From Alicyclobacillus hesperidum (lineage in GTDB: Bacteria; Bacillota; Bacilli; Alicyclobacillales; Alicyclobacillaceae): a stretch of 64,000 nucleotides of DNA. Each line of letters starts with the position of its first letter. The stretch's first letter is position 1. The translations under genes were made by a program, and so were the position numbers. Below are positions 63,120-64,000 of this stretch, in pieces. The notes under the pieces are model-generated. The model was not told the origin of the DNA. It saw only the letters and a program-made list of their open reading frames with translations, and ran no database searches. The stretch lies in the NCBI RefSeq assembly GCF_900107035.1, contig NZ_FNOJ01000009.1, positions 1 to 64,000 of the forward strand. Direction: 5' to 3'.

Positions 63120-63899
63120 TTACGACTGGATGTGTTTGTGCATACGATTGATTGCGGCTTTTTCAAGCCGCGAGACCTGTGCCTGCGAGATGCCGATCTC
63201 GTCGGCCACCTCCATTTGCGTCTTACCCTCGTAAAAGCGCATGGAGAGAATCTTCTTTTCTCGGTCCGTCAATTTGTGCATCGCTTCGCGCAAGGCAATA
63301 CCTTCGACCCAAGAGCTATCCTTTTCTCGTTCATCATGAATTTGATCCATGACATAAATCGGATCGCCCCCGTCGTGATAAATAGGCTCAAACATCGAGA
63401 CCGGGTCCTGAATGGCATCCAAGGCAAAAACGACCTCCTCCTTTGGGAGGTCCATTTCCTTGGCGATCTCGACAATAGTCGGCTCACGCAGGTGTTTTGT
63501 GGTCAACATATCTCGTATTTGCAGAGCTTTATAGGCGATATCGCGCAGTGACCGACTGACGCGAATCGGGTTGTTGTCCCGCAGATAGCGACGAATTTCA
63601 CCGACAATCATCGGTACAGCGTAAGTGGAGAAACGCACGTTTTGGCTTAAGTCAAAATTATCGATTGCTTTCATGAGTCCGATGCAACCGACCTGAAATA
63701 GGTCGTCCACATATTCTCCGCGATTGTTAAACCGCTGGATGACGGAGAGAACCAAACGCAGATTGCCGTTCACCAATTTCTCACGTGCAGATAGATCGCC
63801 CGCCTGTAGTGAGGTGAACAATTCGCGCATCTGAGCATTGGTCAAAACGGGAAGTTGCGAGGTGTTGACGCCGCAGATCTCAACCTTGTTGCGTTTCAA
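63120..63899 (-). CDS. sigG: RNA polymerase sporulation sigma factor SigG
   Basis: Sigma-G directs late forespore gene expression. The 259-residue protein is very close to Bacillus subtilis SigG: KVEICGVNTSQLPVL at the N-terminus, region 2 with NLRLVLSVIQRFNNRGEYVDDLFQVG, region 3 and region 4 ending in EEIGISQAQVSRLEKAA-type helix-turn-helix. It starts with TTG at 63899 after GGGGGGA. sigE would be expected upstream, outside the window. Its SASP target is in the same window. Confidence 0.97.
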   Translation of the reverse strand: MKRNKVEICGVNTSQLPVLTNAQMRELFTSLQAGDLSAREKLVNGNLRLVLSVIQRFNNRGEYVDDLFQVGCIGLMKAIDNFDLSQNVRFSTYAVPMIVGEIRRYLRDNNPIRVSRSLRDIAYKALQIRDMLTTKHLREPTIVEIAKEMDLPKEEVVFALDAIQDPVSMFEPIYHDGGDPIYVMDQIHDEREKDSSWVEGIALREAMHKLTDREKKILSMRFYEGKTQMEVADEIGISQAQVSRLEKAAINRMHKHIQS

Positions 63900-63942
63900 A
63901 GAAGTCCCCCCAAAGGTGCCTGCTCGTCTGACACGGAGTATG

Positions 63943-63973
63943 TAGTATTTCCCAGAATTCGTCTTCAGTATCT
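63943..63973 (-). promoter_or_regulatory. Candidate sigma-F/sigma-G promoter of sigG
   Basis: GGGAAATACTA (63943-63953, minus strand) fits the sigma-F -10 pattern GGnnAnAMT, and AGATA (63969-63973), 15 bases upstream, partly fits the -35 GYATA. sigG is known to be sigma-F and sigma-G transcribed in Bacillus subtilis. Confidence 0.45.
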
Positions 63974-64000
63974 CCGCGGCTTGCTAAGTTATGCACCATT

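Overview
The window is a stretch of chromosome from an endospore-forming Bacillota. sigG, spoVM, an alpha/beta-type small acid-soluble spore protein gene, divIVA, prkC, fapR and the Bacillus-type pyr operon with a PyrR attenuator all point to Bacilli. The moderately high G+C content, frequent GTG and TTG starts and a UDP-sulfoquinovose synthase gene suggest Alicyclobacillaceae (an Alicyclobacillus-like organism). Family-level placement is inference. No tRNA, rRNA, IS element, prophage or CRISPR array was found.

Layout: nearly everything is on the minus strand, so operons read from high to low coordinates. From the right: sigG, ylmC, pgeF, yggS, yggT, ylmH and divIVA (63.9-59.5 kb); a short patch with a small plus-strand membrane protein, a DUF5665 protein and a TraR/DksA-type protein; plus-strand comA (phosphosulfolactate synthase); lspA and rluD; the pyrimidine operon pyrR-pyrB-pyrC-carA-carB-pyrF-pyrE behind a PyrR attenuator (55.7-47.0 kb); a plus-strand island of rqcH, gdh and an MFS transporter (42.4-46.9 kb), divergent from a calcium P-type ATPase; yicC; then the dense operon rpoZ-coaBC-priA-def-fmt-rsmB-rlmN-stp-prkC-rsgA-rpe (38.4-26.2 kb), with the 27-residue spoVM gene after it.

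Continuing left: plus-strand rpmB; asp23-recG; an SASP gene; psd; a sulfolipid gene pair (UDP-sulfoquinovose synthase plus a GT4 glycosyltransferase); a plus-strand amidase; rsmD-coaD-patatin-yceD-rpmF; the FapR fatty-acid operon fapR-plsX-fabD-fabG-acpP-fabF; and rnc-smc-ftsY-ylxM-ffh-rpsP-khpA-ylqD-rimM-trmD (9.7-0.3 kb). The last 297 bases before position 1 hold a strong inverted repeat and a consensus sigma-A promoter firing out of the window.

The genes cover protein targeting (ffh, ftsY), chromosome organisation and RNA processing (smc, rnc), membrane lipid synthesis (fab genes, plsX, psd, sulfolipid pair), UMP synthesis, translation maturation (def, fmt, rlmN, rsmB, rimM, trmD), Ser/Thr phosphosignalling (prkC/stp) and sporulation (sigG, spoVM, SASP). 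Many neighbours overlap by 4 bases (ATGA or GTGA), implying translational coupling. Several genes usual in the same operons of Bacillus subtilis are missing here: gmk/remA, sepF, ileS, fakA (yloV), pyrD/pyrK/pyrP and ylbJ/ylbL/ylbM.

The content is mostly conserved housekeeping, and I see no large undescribed gene system. The items most worth a second look are a candidate pyrimidine-rich small RNA beside rsmD, fapR lacking a standard start codon, a Pho-box-like direct repeat before a small membrane protein, the sulfonate genes, and several strong intercistronic hairpins that lack U-tracts.
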